A stretch of 34,075 bases of DNA from Patescibacteria group bacterium (GCA_028707065.1 JAQTUZ010000017.1:1-34075), one strand, 5' to 3'. Positions 23,350-30,581 are shown, counted from the stretch's first letter. A program made the numbers and translations. Notes: a model not told the origin generated them from the sequence alone.

Positions 23350-24027
23350 ATGAAAAATTTGCAAAAACGGGCGAATTCACCGATTTCTATTTTTTATTGC
23401 CTAAAATTAAATAAATATCTCTACTCTATTTCCCTCTTTGCCATAGTGCTGGGGATTTTTTTATTGCCTAAAACGGCCTTAATGGCCTCGATCACGCCTG
23501 ATAAAATAATTTCTCTGACCAATAAAGAAAGGGACCGCGCGGGATTAGATTCGCTTGATCTTAACGATCAACTGACCAAAGCCGCGGTGAACAAGGCGCA
23601 AGCCGTTTTAGACAGCCAGACATTCGATCACGCCATCAACGGCAAAAAATTTTCCAGCTGGATCAGAGAAACCGGCTATCAATATTCGCTGGTGGGCGAA
23701 AATTTGGCAATGGACTTTATCACCGCGGAGGGATTACTGCGGGCCTGGATCGCTTCGCCTGAACATCGCGCCAATATTTTAAATGACAAATACGGCGAGA
23801 TCGGCGTCGGCATCGCCGAAGGAAAATTCGCCGGGCAAGATACGATCATCGTCGCCGAAATTTTCGGCGCCCCGCTCGTCAAACCCGCGCCGATCCCCAA
23901 AAGTATCTCCCGCCTTAACGAGCGAATCATGCCTTGGGAAAGCGGCTCAAAAAATTATTTATCCATCTATCATTCTTTCCTCGGAAATTTATCCCGGCTC
24001 GCCGCCAGTCACGCCAATCTCTTTTAA
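23350..24027 (+). CDS. Secreted CAP-domain (SCP/YkwD-like) protein
   Basis: A 225-residue protein and the only clear plus-strand protein gene here. Residues about 24-46 are a signal or anchor helix (YLYSISLFAIVLGIFLLPK). The CAP domain spans about 50-175: 'IISLTNKERDRAGLDSLDLN', the 'FDHAINGKKFSSWI' His motif, 'VGENLAMDF', 'LLRAWIASPEHRANILNDKYGEIGVGIAEG' and a final 'IIVAEIFGAP'. The paired His and Glu residues of the CAP cavity are present. Bacterial members are secreted and their action is poorly known (proposed in envelope binding or peptide/lipid handling). It has its own consensus promoter, lies downstream of structured element A, and ends at a terminator. The start has no Shine-Dalgarno, only an A-rich leader. 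Confidence 0.9.
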   Translation: MKNLQKRANSPISIFYCLKLNKYLYSISLFAIVLGIFLLPKTALMASITPDKIISLTNKERDRAGLDSLDLNDQLTKAAVNKAQAVLDSQTFDHAINGKKFSSWIRETGYQYSLVGENLAMDFITAEGLLRAWIASPEHRANILNDKYGEIGVGIAEGKFAGQDTIIVAEIFGAPLVKPAPIPKSISRLNERIMPWESGSKNYLSIYHSFLGNLSRLAASHANLF

Positions 24028-24045
24028 AAATTTTCAATACTGATA

Positions 24046-24077
24046 TCAAAAATATCCGCCAACCGCGGATATTTTTT
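24046..24077. terminator. Bidirectional intrinsic terminator
   Basis: AAATATCCGC pairs with GCGGATATTT around a short loop, with an A-run before and a T-run after. It can stop both the plus-strand CAP gene and the converging minus-strand gene at 24108. Confidence 0.85.
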
Positions 24078-24107
24078 ACTTTTTACTTACTGCTTTTTAC
24101 TTAATTA

Positions 24108-24734
24108 TCAGTCCGCGCCATATACTCCTCCCGAGTAATCAGTATCATTCTTGATCTTCAAAATAAATCTTTCGACGTTAACTTGATGGTTATTGTCGTT
24201 AAAAACCACTTCGGCCAAATATCGATCAGCTTGTCCATGATAGAAAATCAAGGCGCGATTAACATTGATAAAATCAACGTCATCGACCGTTGCGCTGCTG
24301 TCACCGGCATGATTTGCCTCCGCCAAGGCCGAAATATTGCCACGGATGTATGATTCCACCTCGTCCAGCGCTTTATTAAAACTATCAACCACGAGATCGC
24401 GATCGGCGGCATCAACCGGGGCTATTTTTTGCCGATTGACTCCGGCGGCAAATTGCACATTTCCGCTAAAAATAAAAACAAGGAAGACGGCCGCCGCAAC
24501 TGAAAAAAGGGAATAAAGCGCCACGCCCAGAAAAAAATTTTCTCTTTTCTCGCGTATTTTTTTTCTCTGCCTCATATGATTATATAAAATGAATAAGATC
24601 GGCAGGACCGAGATCAGCCAAAACTTCCCGTCGGTAATTCTTTTTCGGGCACCCTCAAAAAAGCGGTTTTTGCGTTTTACCTTGAAGTTTTTCCGCTGCA
24701 GAAAATATTTTAATTGCGCCATATTGTCCGTCAA
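24108..24734 (-). CDS. Membrane-anchored protein, unknown function
   Basis: An open frame of 208 codons. It has hydrophobic stretches at residues 38-51 (WLISVLPILFILYN) and 68-90 (LGVALYSLFSVAAAVFLVFIFSG), separated by a very basic stretch (RQRKKIREKREN). The C-terminal ~115 residues look soluble and outside the membrane (DRDLVVDSFNKALDEVESYI...). I do not recognise the family. The start is uncertain: from 24734 or 24722 (MAQLKYF) it overlaps the endonuclease Q gene by about 70-80 bases, while ATG 24575 (MRQRKKIREK) avoids overlap and leaves one membrane helix. The soluble part is the same in either case. It converges with the CAP gene. Confidence 0.65.
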   Translation of the reverse strand: MTDNMAQLKYFLQRKNFKVKRKNRFFEGARKRITDGKFWLISVLPILFILYNHMRQRKKIREKRENFFLGVALYSLFSVAAAVFLVFIFSGNVQFAAGVNRQKIAPVDAADRDLVVDSFNKALDEVESYIRGNISALAEANHAGDSSATVDDVDFINVNRALIFYHGQADRYLAEVVFNDNNHQVNVERFILKIKNDTDYSGGVYGAD

Positions 24735-25986
24735 AACCGGGTTTAATTTCTAATTTTCCTTCTCTGACTCTTTTTATTCCTTCCGCCACCAGCGGCAAGG
24801 ATTTTTTCGCCAGCGATTCTTCGGGCAAATCCATTAAAATCGAGAGTTCCGGACCAAAATTTTTGATCATCCGGTTGTATTCGGTTTTAACTTTTTGCGA
24901 GCTTCTTGATTTAACACTCAAAGCTTCGGCGATTATTTTGTCCAGTTCAACTAATTTGATGTAGGGATAACTTTTGGGCGACTTGCCGCCCTCGGGGCGG
25001 TCAGCCAATTCTTCAACGCGATTTAAAACGCCAATGGTGAGAGGTTTTTTGCAAACCGGACAAATTCCTTTTAGCTTTTTAGTTTCCAAGGGCGTTAGAG
25101 AAATTCCGCAAGCGGCATGGCCGTCATAATGATACATCCCCTCTTCCGGATAAAATTCTATCGTCTTGATTATTTTCTTAAGATCCTTATTCTTTATTGT
25201 ATCATAAATTTCTTGATAGGAAAAATCATTTAAGTCAAATACGTTACATTCCCGGCCCAGATTAGCCAAGCTATGCGCGTCGGAATTTGAAAGCAGCGTC
25301 AAGTTGTCAAGCGCGGTCAAGCGCCAATTCATTTCCGGGTCAGATGACAATCCTGTTTCATAGGCGTAAATATTTTTAGTCTGGTCGCGAAAACATTCTT
25401 CCATCTTATCAAAACCGGACTTCGAGCCGAAAACCGAAAACCAGGGCGTCCAGATATGCGCCGGATAAATCAAGAATTGCGGATGAATGTCCAAACAAAT
25501 TTTCACCAAGTCGGGTGCGCTCATTCCCAAAATCGGCCGGCCATCAGAACGGATATTAAATTTCTTGTCCAAATATTCGTTCAGCTTTTTTGCCGCGGCG
25601 ATATTCGGCGCCATGATTACCAAATGAATTCTTCTCGCGTGCGGCCCGCCGTCTTTATAGATCAAAGCCACTTCCGTCGAGAGAATAAATTTAATAAAAG
25701 AGTCCCCTCTCGAGAGGGGTGCCGAGCCCGCCGCGTCCGCCTTGGGCGTGGGCGAGGCGGGGTGTGTTACGTTTGTACCGCTTTTTAGCCGGTATAAACC
25801 GCTGACGCCGATTTCTTCCAGTTCCTCTTCGATATTTTTGAACCACAACGGATAAGTGAAATCGCCGGTGGCGATAATATCAATGCCCTTGATCCGGCAA
25901 GCCGCGTCAATGTTCGGCAAAGTTAATTGCCCCGAACAGGCGCGAGAATATTTGGAATGGATATGGAGATCTAAAATTTGTTTCAT
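24655..25986 (-). CDS. Endonuclease Q-like PHP-domain nuclease
   Basis: A 443-residue protein of the EndoQ family (sometimes labelled a UvrD-like helicase in databases). The PHP metal site begins DLHIHSKYS (His8, His10), followed by 'IDIIATGDFTYPLW'. 'HIWTPWFSVFGSKSGFD' (177-193) and 'SNSDAHSLANLGRE' (233-246) supply further metal ligands. A zinc-finger-like stretch around 288-315 has Cys293, Cys309 and Cys312 (GICPVCKKPL). Known EndoQ cuts DNA 5' of deaminated bases (uracil, hypoxanthine) and abasic sites. It is known from archaea and some bacteria, so transfer is possible. Residues about 71-96 are encoded by a palindromic repeat at 25702-25770 and sit between 'YRLKSG' and 'FIKFILSTEVALI', where the family has a short link. 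The frame is intact. Confidence 0.85.
   Translation of the reverse strand: MKQILDLHIHSKYSRACSGQLTLPNIDAACRIKGIDIIATGDFTYPLWFKNIEEELEEIGVSGLYRLKSGTNVTHPASPTPKADAAGSAPLSRGDSFIKFILSTEVALIYKDGGPHARRIHLVIMAPNIAAAKKLNEYLDKKFNIRSDGRPILGMSAPDLVKICLDIHPQFLIYPAHIWTPWFSVFGSKSGFDKMEECFRDQTKNIYAYETGLSSDPEMNWRLTALDNLTLLSNSDAHSLANLGRECNVFDLNDFSYQEIYDTIKNKDLKKIIKTIEFYPEEGMYHYDGHAACGISLTPLETKKLKGICPVCKKPLTIGVLNRVEELADRPEGGKSPKSYPYIKLVELDKIIAEALSVKSRSSQKVKTEYNRMIKNFGPELSILMDLPEESLAKKSLPLVAEGIKRVREGKLEIKPGFDGQYGAIKIFSAAEKLQGKTQKPLF
25702..25770. repeat. GC-rich palindromic element inserted in frame in endonuclease Q
   Basis: The ends GTCCCCTCTCGAGAGGGGTG and GGGGTGTGTTAC match those at 1840-1891; the centre (rich in GCC/CGC) differs in length and sequence. 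It is translated here as 'VTHPASPTPKADAAGSAPLS', in the opposite reading direction to the copy in the glycosyltransferase. Confidence 0.85.
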
Positions 25987-26028
25987 AATACTGCTATATT
26001 ACCACCTCCGATAATTTTGGCAAAGAAA

Positions 26029-27411
26029 TCAAATAATCTCTTTAAGTTCGGCGATCATTTTTTGCGCTAATTGTTCCGCCTTAGCCGGCGAATCGCTTTC
26101 GGCATAGATGCGGGCGATCGGCTCGGTATTAGAGGGGCGCAATTGCACCCACTCATGATCAAAATCAATCCTTAATCCGTCAACTTTATCGATCCGCGAG
26201 CCTTGATATATTTTTTCCAGTTGCGAATAAATCTTCGGCCAATCGATCTTCCCGGGCATTTCGATTTTATTTTTGGCAATGAAATAAGCCGGGAAAGTTT
26301 TTCTCAATTCCGAACATTTGCCTTTAAATTCAGCCAGCGCGCTTAAAAATAAAGCAATGCCAACTAACGCATCGCGCCCATAATGCAGTTCGGGATAAAT
26401 CACTCCGCCATTGCCTTCGCCGCCAATTACCGCTTTAACTTCTTTCATCTTCGCCACCACATTCACTTCGCCGACCGCCGAAGGGAAATATCGTCCGCCG
26501 CGTTTTTCGGTAACGTCTTGCAAAGCTCGGCTGGATGACAAATTGGAAACCGTATTACCGGCACCGCTCTTAGCTAAGACGTGATCAGCCACCGCGACCA
26601 AGACATATTCCTCATTAAAAAAACTGCCGTCTTCGCAGACTAATGACATCCGATCGCCGTCCGGATCAACCACAATTCCCAAATCGCATTTTTTTTCCAT
26701 CACCAAGGCGGACAAATCTCCTAAATTTTTATCCAGCGGTTCGGGATGATGGGCAAAGTGTCCGGACAGATCGCAATTTAATTTTTCAATTTTATTTACA
26801 CCTAAACGCTTTAAAAGTTCGGGAACATCGCGCCCGCCGACCGAATTGATGCCGTCGACCGCGATTATAAAATTACGTTCGGCGATCGCCAGCCGATCAA
26901 CTAGGCCTAAGGCTAAAATCTTATCCAGATGCTCGGCCAAAAAATATTCCCGCTGAATTATTTTCCCGAATTTTTCTTCGCCGGCCAGATCAAACTTCAA
27001 ATCCTCCGCGATCGCTAAAACTTTTTCGCCTTGCGCTTGAGTTAAAAATTCTCCGCTCGCCTCAACCAACTTTAATCCATTCCAGCCATTAGGATTATGC
27101 GAAGCGGAAATAATAATACCGCCGGCAGCCTGGCTGGATATGACTGCCATCTGCAAGCTGGGAGTAGACAATAGGCCAGCATCGATAACTTCAACGCCCA
27201 GACTTGCCAAAGCATTAGCCGCCAAATTATGATAAATTTCGCTGGAAGGGCGGGAATCGCGGCCGATGATTATTTTCGGCTCACTAACTTTTTCCTTTAA
27301 AAATTGCCCGAAAGCCATGACGAATTTTACCGTCTCTAATGCCCCCAATCCTTCACCGGTTCGGCCGCCGACGGTCCCGCGAATGCCGGAAATTGATTTG
27401 ATCAAAGTCAT
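26029..27411 (-). CDS. glmM: Phosphoglucosamine mutase / phosphohexomutase
   Basis: A 460-residue alpha-D-phosphohexomutase. The four functional loops are present: the phosphoserine loop SASHNP with Ser104, the magnesium loop DPDGDR (249-254), the sugar-binding loop GEGNGG (331-336) and the phosphate-binding loop RPSNTEP (425-431). The N-terminus 'SISGIRGTVGG' fits GlmM-like enzymes. It interconverts hexose (or glucosamine) 6- and 1-phosphates in the cytoplasm. The next gene upstream (27416-28159) is a UDP-GlcNAc-pyrophosphorylase-like enzyme whose stop is 4 bases before this start, so the pair probably makes UDP-GlcNAc or a similar donor for the envelope. A purine-rich GAGGAAAA precedes the ATG. 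The sugar could also be mannose or glucose; I favour glucosamine from context. Confidence 0.86.
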   Translation of the reverse strand: MTLIKSISGIRGTVGGRTGEGLGALETVKFVMAFGQFLKEKVSEPKIIIGRDSRPSSEIYHNLAANALASLGVEVIDAGLLSTPSLQMAVISSQAAGGIIISASHNPNGWNGLKLVEASGEFLTQAQGEKVLAIAEDLKFDLAGEEKFGKIIQREYFLAEHLDKILALGLVDRLAIAERNFIIAVDGINSVGGRDVPELLKRLGVNKIEKLNCDLSGHFAHHPEPLDKNLGDLSALVMEKKCDLGIVVDPDGDRMSLVCEDGSFFNEEYVLVAVADHVLAKSGAGNTVSNLSSSRALQDVTEKRGGRYFPSAVGEVNVVAKMKEVKAVIGGEGNGGVIYPELHYGRDALVGIALFLSALAEFKGKCSELRKTFPAYFIAKNKIEMPGKIDWPKIYSQLEKIYQGSRIDKVDGLRIDFDHEWVQLRPSNTEPIARIYAESDSPAKAEQLAQKMIAELKEII

Positions 27412-27415
27412 AGAT

Positions 27416-28159
27416 TTATTTTTCCTCTAATATTTTTTCCGCGATTGCCAATTCTTCGCGGCTGTTAATTCCCATTGCTTCATGCGCCTCGATGGGCAAA
27501 CTCTCGATCTCCAAACCTGACTCGAAAGCGATTTTTACCATATCAGTCAAATAATATTCGCTTTGCTTATTGTTATTGCGCAATTTATCAATATTGTCCC
27601 AGAGCCATGATTTCCTGAAACAAAAAAGTCCGGGATTTACTTCGGTGATCTTTTTTGTTTCCTCGCTAGCGTCCTTGAATTCCTTAATCTCAATTATCTC
27701 GCCAGCTTCATCACGGACGATCCTTCCCCAGTGGCGGAAATTTTCCCGCCAATCTTCAAAATCAGGCAAGTTAACTGTCATCATGGTCAATTCCCCTTGA
27801 TGAGCCTTTACCAAATTTCTGATCGTTTCTTTGGTGATAAACGGATGATCGCCATAAAGACCGATCAAATTCTTGACTTCTTCCTCTACTGATTCTCGGG
27901 CACAGGAAAAAGCATGGCCGGTGCCTAATTGTTCATCCTGGATGGCATAATCACAATCAAATTCGCTTAACGCCTGCCTGATCATTTCCTGATTATCCGG
28001 CGAAACAACAATAATCGGCCGGTCGCAAACGCCGGACGCCACCACTTCCCGAAGCAAGCGCTTGATCATCGGCTCGCCATTTAAGGGAACTAAAACCTTG
28101 GGCAATTCGGAGTTCATCCGCGTTCCCTTGCCGGCCGCCAATATAATCACTTGATTCAT
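27416..28159 (-). CDS. Sugar nucleotidyltransferase, GlmU N-domain type
   Basis: A 247-residue enzyme like the N-terminal uridyltransferase half of GlmU. It has the nucleotide loop LAAGKGTRM (7-15), Lys21 in 'LPKVLVPLNGEPM', 'QDEQLGTGHAFSC' (74-86), metal Asp104 in 'LYGDHPF', 'HWGRIVRDEAGEI', 'EVNPGLFCF' and 'QSEYYLTDMV'. It should make a UDP-sugar from UTP and a sugar 1-phosphate. The C-terminal left-handed beta-helix acetyltransferase domain of classical GlmU is absent. Acetyl transfer must therefore be done elsewhere, or the substrate is already acetylated or is another sugar. It lies 4 bases upstream of the mutase gene, and both end before no visible terminator. The gene starts after a terminator belonging to the 28281 gene. 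Confidence 0.87.
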   Translation of the reverse strand: MNQVIILAAGKGTRMNSELPKVLVPLNGEPMIKRLLREVVASGVCDRPIIVVSPDNQEMIRQALSEFDCDYAIQDEQLGTGHAFSCARESVEEEVKNLIGLYGDHPFITKETIRNLVKAHQGELTMMTVNLPDFEDWRENFRHWGRIVRDEAGEIIEIKEFKDASEETKKITEVNPGLFCFRKSWLWDNIDKLRNNNKQSEYYLTDMVKIAFESGLEIESLPIEAHEAMGINSREELAIAEKILEEK

Positions 28160-28205
28160 AAAAAATTATTAGTATTAGCTTTACTATAATAACAAATATT
28201 ATCAA

Positions 28206-28240
28206 ATAAAAAAAGCCCGCACTGTAGAAATGCGAGCTTT
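28206..28240 (-). terminator. Intrinsic terminator after the 28281 gene
   Basis: The minus-strand RNA pairs AAAGCTCGCA with TGCGGGCTTT (one U-G pair), followed by a T-run. It separates the unknown gene from the nucleotidyltransferase gene. Confidence 0.85.
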
Positions 28241-28280
28241 GTCAACCTGATTTATGGTTGAAAAAATTTCAGCGACCCGG

Positions 28281-28766
28281 TTAATCGCGCGGATCATGTT
28301 CTCTTGGAAAAAGCGGACGTATTTCAAAAACAACTACGTCGTCTTCTGATACCGAGACCCGATTCGTTTCAATCGCCTTCAGCGGATGGTCAGCGGGAGT
28401 TCGCCGCGGCGGCCGAGGAATAGAAAGCTTATTTCTGGCTGCCGCTCCGGAGAGGGCATTGATTTGCTCGTCGAATTTGCGAGCCAAAGGATCGCCGCCG
28501 CCCATGGTCGGATCGCCTTCGATAATAATTGTCAGGAAAGTGTCCCCGGCCGACGTCGGATTAAAACCGCCGGGCGAAATTTTTCCCGGCCAGCCGTTTT
28601 TCTTGAAAAAAAAGAAATTTCCCAGCTCTGATTTGTGATACAGAATATTGGCCCGCTCGCCCTGGGAAAATCTTTTCAGCCAAAGCTGGAAGAAAAACGA
28701 CTCGACCGATAACAGCGCGTTTAAAATCATCTTAAAGAACGCTTTGATTACTTCACTAACACTCAC
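28281..28766 (-). CDS. Protein of unknown function
   Basis: A 161-residue protein starting at GTG 28766, chosen because AAGGAGG lies 7 bases upstream. The N-terminus is amphipathic and aromatic (VIKAFFKMILNALLSVESFF), perhaps membrane-binding. The middle has 'SELGNFFFFKKNGWPG' and 'GDTFLTIIIEGDPTMGGGDP', and the C-terminus is proline- and arginine-rich (IPRPPRRTPADHP) and then acidic. I do not recognise the family. It has its own weak promoter (28812-28840) and a clear terminator, so it is a single-gene unit. The strong Shine-Dalgarno is shared with the gene at 29056 and the receiver gene at 13036, and is unlike most neighbours. Coding is supported by the intact frame with well-formed start and stop signals; function is unknown. 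Confidence 0.72.
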   Translation of the reverse strand: MSVSEVIKAFFKMILNALLSVESFFFQLWLKRFSQGERANILYHKSELGNFFFFKKNGWPGKISPGGFNPTSAGDTFLTIIIEGDPTMGGGDPLARKFDEQINALSGAAARNKLSIPRPPRRTPADHPLKAIETNRVSVSEDDVVVFEIRPLFPREHDPRD

Positions 28767-28811
28767 AACAACCTCCTTAATTAAGTGAATTTCTCAAATC
28801 TATTTCCTTAT

Positions 28812-28840
28812 CTTTTATCATATTCCCCCTCAAAAGTCAA
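28812..28840 (-). promoter_or_regulatory. Possible promoter of the 28281 gene
   Basis: TTGACT, a 17-base spacer and TAAAAG with TGA directly before it (extended -10). The -10 match is partial. Confidence 0.5.
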
Positions 28841-28847
28841 CGCTCGA

Positions 28848-28882
28848 TTAGTCAATTAGTTGATTAGGCACTTAGTCGTAAA
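28848..28882. repeat. 'TTAGTCAATTAGTTGATTAGG' word repeats
   Basis: Words GATTAGTCAA, TTAGTTGATTAGG, CACTTAGTCG. They resemble the words at 747-780, 28 kb away. Confidence 0.55.
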
Positions 28883-28900
28883 ATTTATCGATTTACTACA

Positions 28901-28928
28901 AAAAAACGGTCGCAGTCCGCGGCGACCA
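28901..28928 (-). terminator. Second hairpin terminator downstream of the 29056 gene
   Basis: GGTCGC pairs with GCGACC, followed on the minus strand by GTTTTTTT. The flanking GACTGCGAC at 28973-28981 can pair with GTCGCAGTC at 28909-28917 as an alternative larger stem. Confidence 0.6.
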
Positions 28929-28929
28929 G

Positions 28930-28963
28930 TCCTGAACTTTCTTATCCTGAGTTTGCCGAAGGA
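28930..28963. repeat. 'TCCTGAGTTTGCCGAAGGA' palindrome-like repeat
   Basis: TCCTGAACTTTCTTATCCTGA and GTTTGCCGAAGGA resemble the short dispersed motif (TCCTGAGCTTGTCGAAGGA type) seen in many bacterial genomes. It sits in the loop between two terminator stems. Confidence 0.55.
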
Positions 28964-29012
28964 GCCGATGAAGACTGCGACGGAACAAAAAAACGGCGAA
29001 GATTCTTGAAAA

Positions 29013-29048
29013 TAAAAATGGTCACAGCCTGCGATGAGACTGTGACCA
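29013..29048 (-). terminator. Intrinsic terminator directly after the 29056 gene
   Basis: TGGTCACAG pairs with CTGTGACCA in a perfect 9-base stem, followed on the minus strand by TTTTTATTTT. It begins 8 bases after the stop codon. Confidence 0.88.
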
Positions 29049-29055
29049 AACAAAT

Positions 29056-29694
29056 TTATCTTTTGAAACGGAGAGAAACATGATTTTGAGGCAACGTCTC
29101 TCCCGGACCGCCCCAGCTATTTAAAGAAGAATAGCTCCCAACCCCCAAGACAAATCCGGCATAAAGGCAGGGAACGCAGAGATGATTATATCTTCTCTGC
29201 GGCCCATAATCGGGTTTCCAGAAACCCGGCGGATGAGCAAAATCATCATGATAATAACGATAAACTGATTTCCAGGCAAGGATTGTTTTATCGCCAAAAT
29301 ATTTTTCAAAGAACAGAAAACCTTTAGCTCTTATGGCCCATAGATCAAAAAATCCTAACTGACTCTCCATCATCCTGTTTTTCACTAGATAGGCATACAT
29401 TTCATTAGCATCGACGAATCCCACCCCGGGCTCATCATCAGGATGGCGCCATTGCTCGACGTCACTGATATCATACCTCTTCGGCCCACTAAGCTGGATG
29501 TCTGGATGCAAAACTACACCGGCAACAAAATATTTCGGTGCTTCATGCCAAAGTGTTTCATTGAAACGATAAATTCCTTCCGAGTAATAACCCTGCATAG
29601 AACCACCGGGTTTGTCGTAGTAATGCCCTTGCGAGTCAACATTGATAACGATAACAGGATCAATGACAGGTTTTTTTATTTGATCATATCTCAT
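29056..29694 (-). CDS. Protein of unknown function, aromatic-rich, cytoplasmic
   Basis: A 212-residue protein starting at ATG 29694, five bases after AAAGGAGG. It has no membrane segment or signal peptide. It is rich in Tyr, Trp, His and Pro, for example 'YRFNETLWHEAPKYF', 'DVEQWRHPDDEPG' and 'AHPPGFWKPDYGPQRRYNH', and has one CxxC (LCVPCLYAG) near the end. I do not recognise a family. It is a single-gene unit with its own promoter (29775-29803), a strong Shine-Dalgarno and a perfect-stem terminator. Structured element B lies directly upstream of the promoter in the same orientation as element A before the CAP gene. This shared arrangement suggests shared control, but the proteins are unrelated. 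Function is unknown. Confidence 0.75.
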   Translation of the reverse strand: MRYDQIKKPVIDPVIVINVDSQGHYYDKPGGSMQGYYSEGIYRFNETLWHEAPKYFVAGVVLHPDIQLSGPKRYDISDVEQWRHPDDEPGVGFVDANEMYAYLVKNRMMESQLGFFDLWAIRAKGFLFFEKYFGDKTILAWKSVYRYYHDDFAHPPGFWKPDYGPQRRYNHLCVPCLYAGFVLGVGSYSSLNSWGGPGETLPQNHVSLRFKR

Positions 29695-29774
29695 TATCTC
29701 CTCCTTTGCTGAATATCGTTTTCATTGGATCTTTTATAAATTACAATTTATTGTAAAAAGGACTAATCAATGAA

Positions 29775-29803
29775 AGTTAATCACGTTTCAATAATTTTGT
29801 CAA
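29775..29803 (-). promoter_or_regulatory. Possible promoter of the 29056 gene
   Basis: TTGACA, a 17-base spacer and TTAACT with TGA directly before it. The -35 is perfect; the -10 is weak. It begins 18 bases after the end of structured element B. Confidence 0.55.
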
Positions 29804-29820
29804 CGACCACTATTAATATT

Positions 29821-29995
29821 CCTTATAGCGAGCATTGAAAATTTCCGTTAAGTCACGAGCGTAGAAGCCGTGTAAAATTTCACTGTTTGAGCGCGCCTCG
29901 CGCGAGTTTGAAATTTTACTAGGCTTCCTAGCGGAGTGATAGGAAATTTTCACCTGCGAGCAGTTTTTGCGCCACTTTTTTAAAAAAGTGGCAAA
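29821..29995 (-). ncRNA. Structured repeat element, copy B (candidate RNA or DNA hairpin element)
   Basis: On the minus strand it begins with the perfect palindrome GCCAC-T6-A6-GTGGC (29971-29992), then CTGCTCGCAG. The hairpin stems are TGAAAATTTCC (29942-29952 region) with GGAAATTTTCA (29836-29846), TCAC with GTGA (29936-29939 with 29853-29856), GAAGCC with GGCTTC (29922-29927 with 29864-29869) and GTAAAATTTC with GAAATTTTAC (29910-29919 with 29872-29881). The apical arm is CTCGCGCGAG-rich. It ends AATGCTCGCTATAAGG. Each stem differs in sequence from copy A on both sides, keeping the pairing. Confidence 0.6.
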
Positions 29996-30052
29996 GAGAT
30001 AATTATCAGCGTCTCAGCCCAAGGCAAAATGCGCCGTAGCTAAATTAATTAT

Positions 30053-30499
30053 TTATTTTTCAACTTTCCTAATTTTATTACCCAACGCCTCATTAAGTAT
30101 ATTTATATCAATTGTTTTCAAATAGTATGAGTTGTCCTTTCTATAAAAATCTAACCATTTCAGATAGTTATCCGATTTACGAAAAAAGAGCCAAATTATT
30201 TTCCACGAACCTCCTAGAAGACCTAGGCCAGCCCCAATAAATATACTTATTGAAAAACCAAAAGAATATTTAATAAAAAAATAATAATTAGCCAATAAAA
30301 TTATAAATCCTGCAATACTATATGCAGATATTGTTATAATATATTTTTTTAAAACTGGCTGTTGCTTTATAATATTTTTTTGCCCAAGCCTTATTGTTGC
30401 TGGAATATCAAAAAATAATGGAATAAAAATATTAGCAAATAAATAAAAAAATGTGGTGAAAAAAATTACTATAATAAGCGTTGCCAATAGCATTATCAT
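30053..30499 (-). CDS. Small polytopic membrane protein, AT-rich, unknown function
   Basis: A 148-residue protein with hydrophobic segments at about 1-30 (LLATLIIVIFFTTFFYLFANIFI), 52-71 (YIITISAYSIAGFIILLANY), 74-93 (IKYSFGFSISIFIGAGLGLL) and a short one before 'WLFFRKSDNYL', then a basic soluble tail. The start may be ATG 30499 or 30493. I do not recognise the family. Codon use is far more AT-rich (Ile, Asn, Lys, Phe) than neighbouring genes, which suggests recent arrival or weak selection. No Shine-Dalgarno and no clear promoter is visible. It sits just downstream of the rRNA operon terminators. Confidence 0.6.
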   Translation of the reverse strand: MIMLLATLIIVIFFTTFFYLFANIFIPLFFDIPATIRLGQKNIIKQQPVLKKYIITISAYSIAGFIILLANYYFFIKYSFGFSISIFIGAGLGLLGGSWKIIWLFFRKSDNYLKWLDFYRKDNSYYLKTIDINILNEALGNKIRKVEK

Positions 30500-30554
30500 A
30501 TAAAATTTTTATTATTGTCTTATAATTTATAATTACCACAAATCTCTAAAAATA

Positions 30555-30581
30555 GCAAAAAACCTGCCGTTATGGCAGGTT
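30555..30581 (-). terminator. Intrinsic terminator after the 5S fragment
   Basis: AACCTGCC pairs with GGCAGGTT, followed on the minus strand by TTTTTTGC. It is nearly identical to the one at 30674-30699. Confidence 0.85.

Larger units (their letters stand above)
29695..30052. other. Gene-free stretch with promoter and structured element B
   Basis: This 358-base spacer holds the 29056-gene promoter (29775-29803), structured element B (29821-29995) and, at about 30009-30052, a stretch (GCGTCTCAGCCCAAGG, AATGCGCCGTAGC) that looks like a decayed 3' end of the same element in plus orientation. Nothing else is seen. Confidence 0.55.

Noticed and set aside
28856-29053. Open frame of 65 codons after the 29056 gene
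   Set aside because: It overlaps two terminators and a dispersed palindrome; the translation resembles known non-coding repeat shadows.
30009-30058. Third copy of the structured element
   Set aside because: Only the last ~45 bases resemble copy A (GCGTCT, AATGCGC, AAATTAATT); too little to call as more than a possible remnant.
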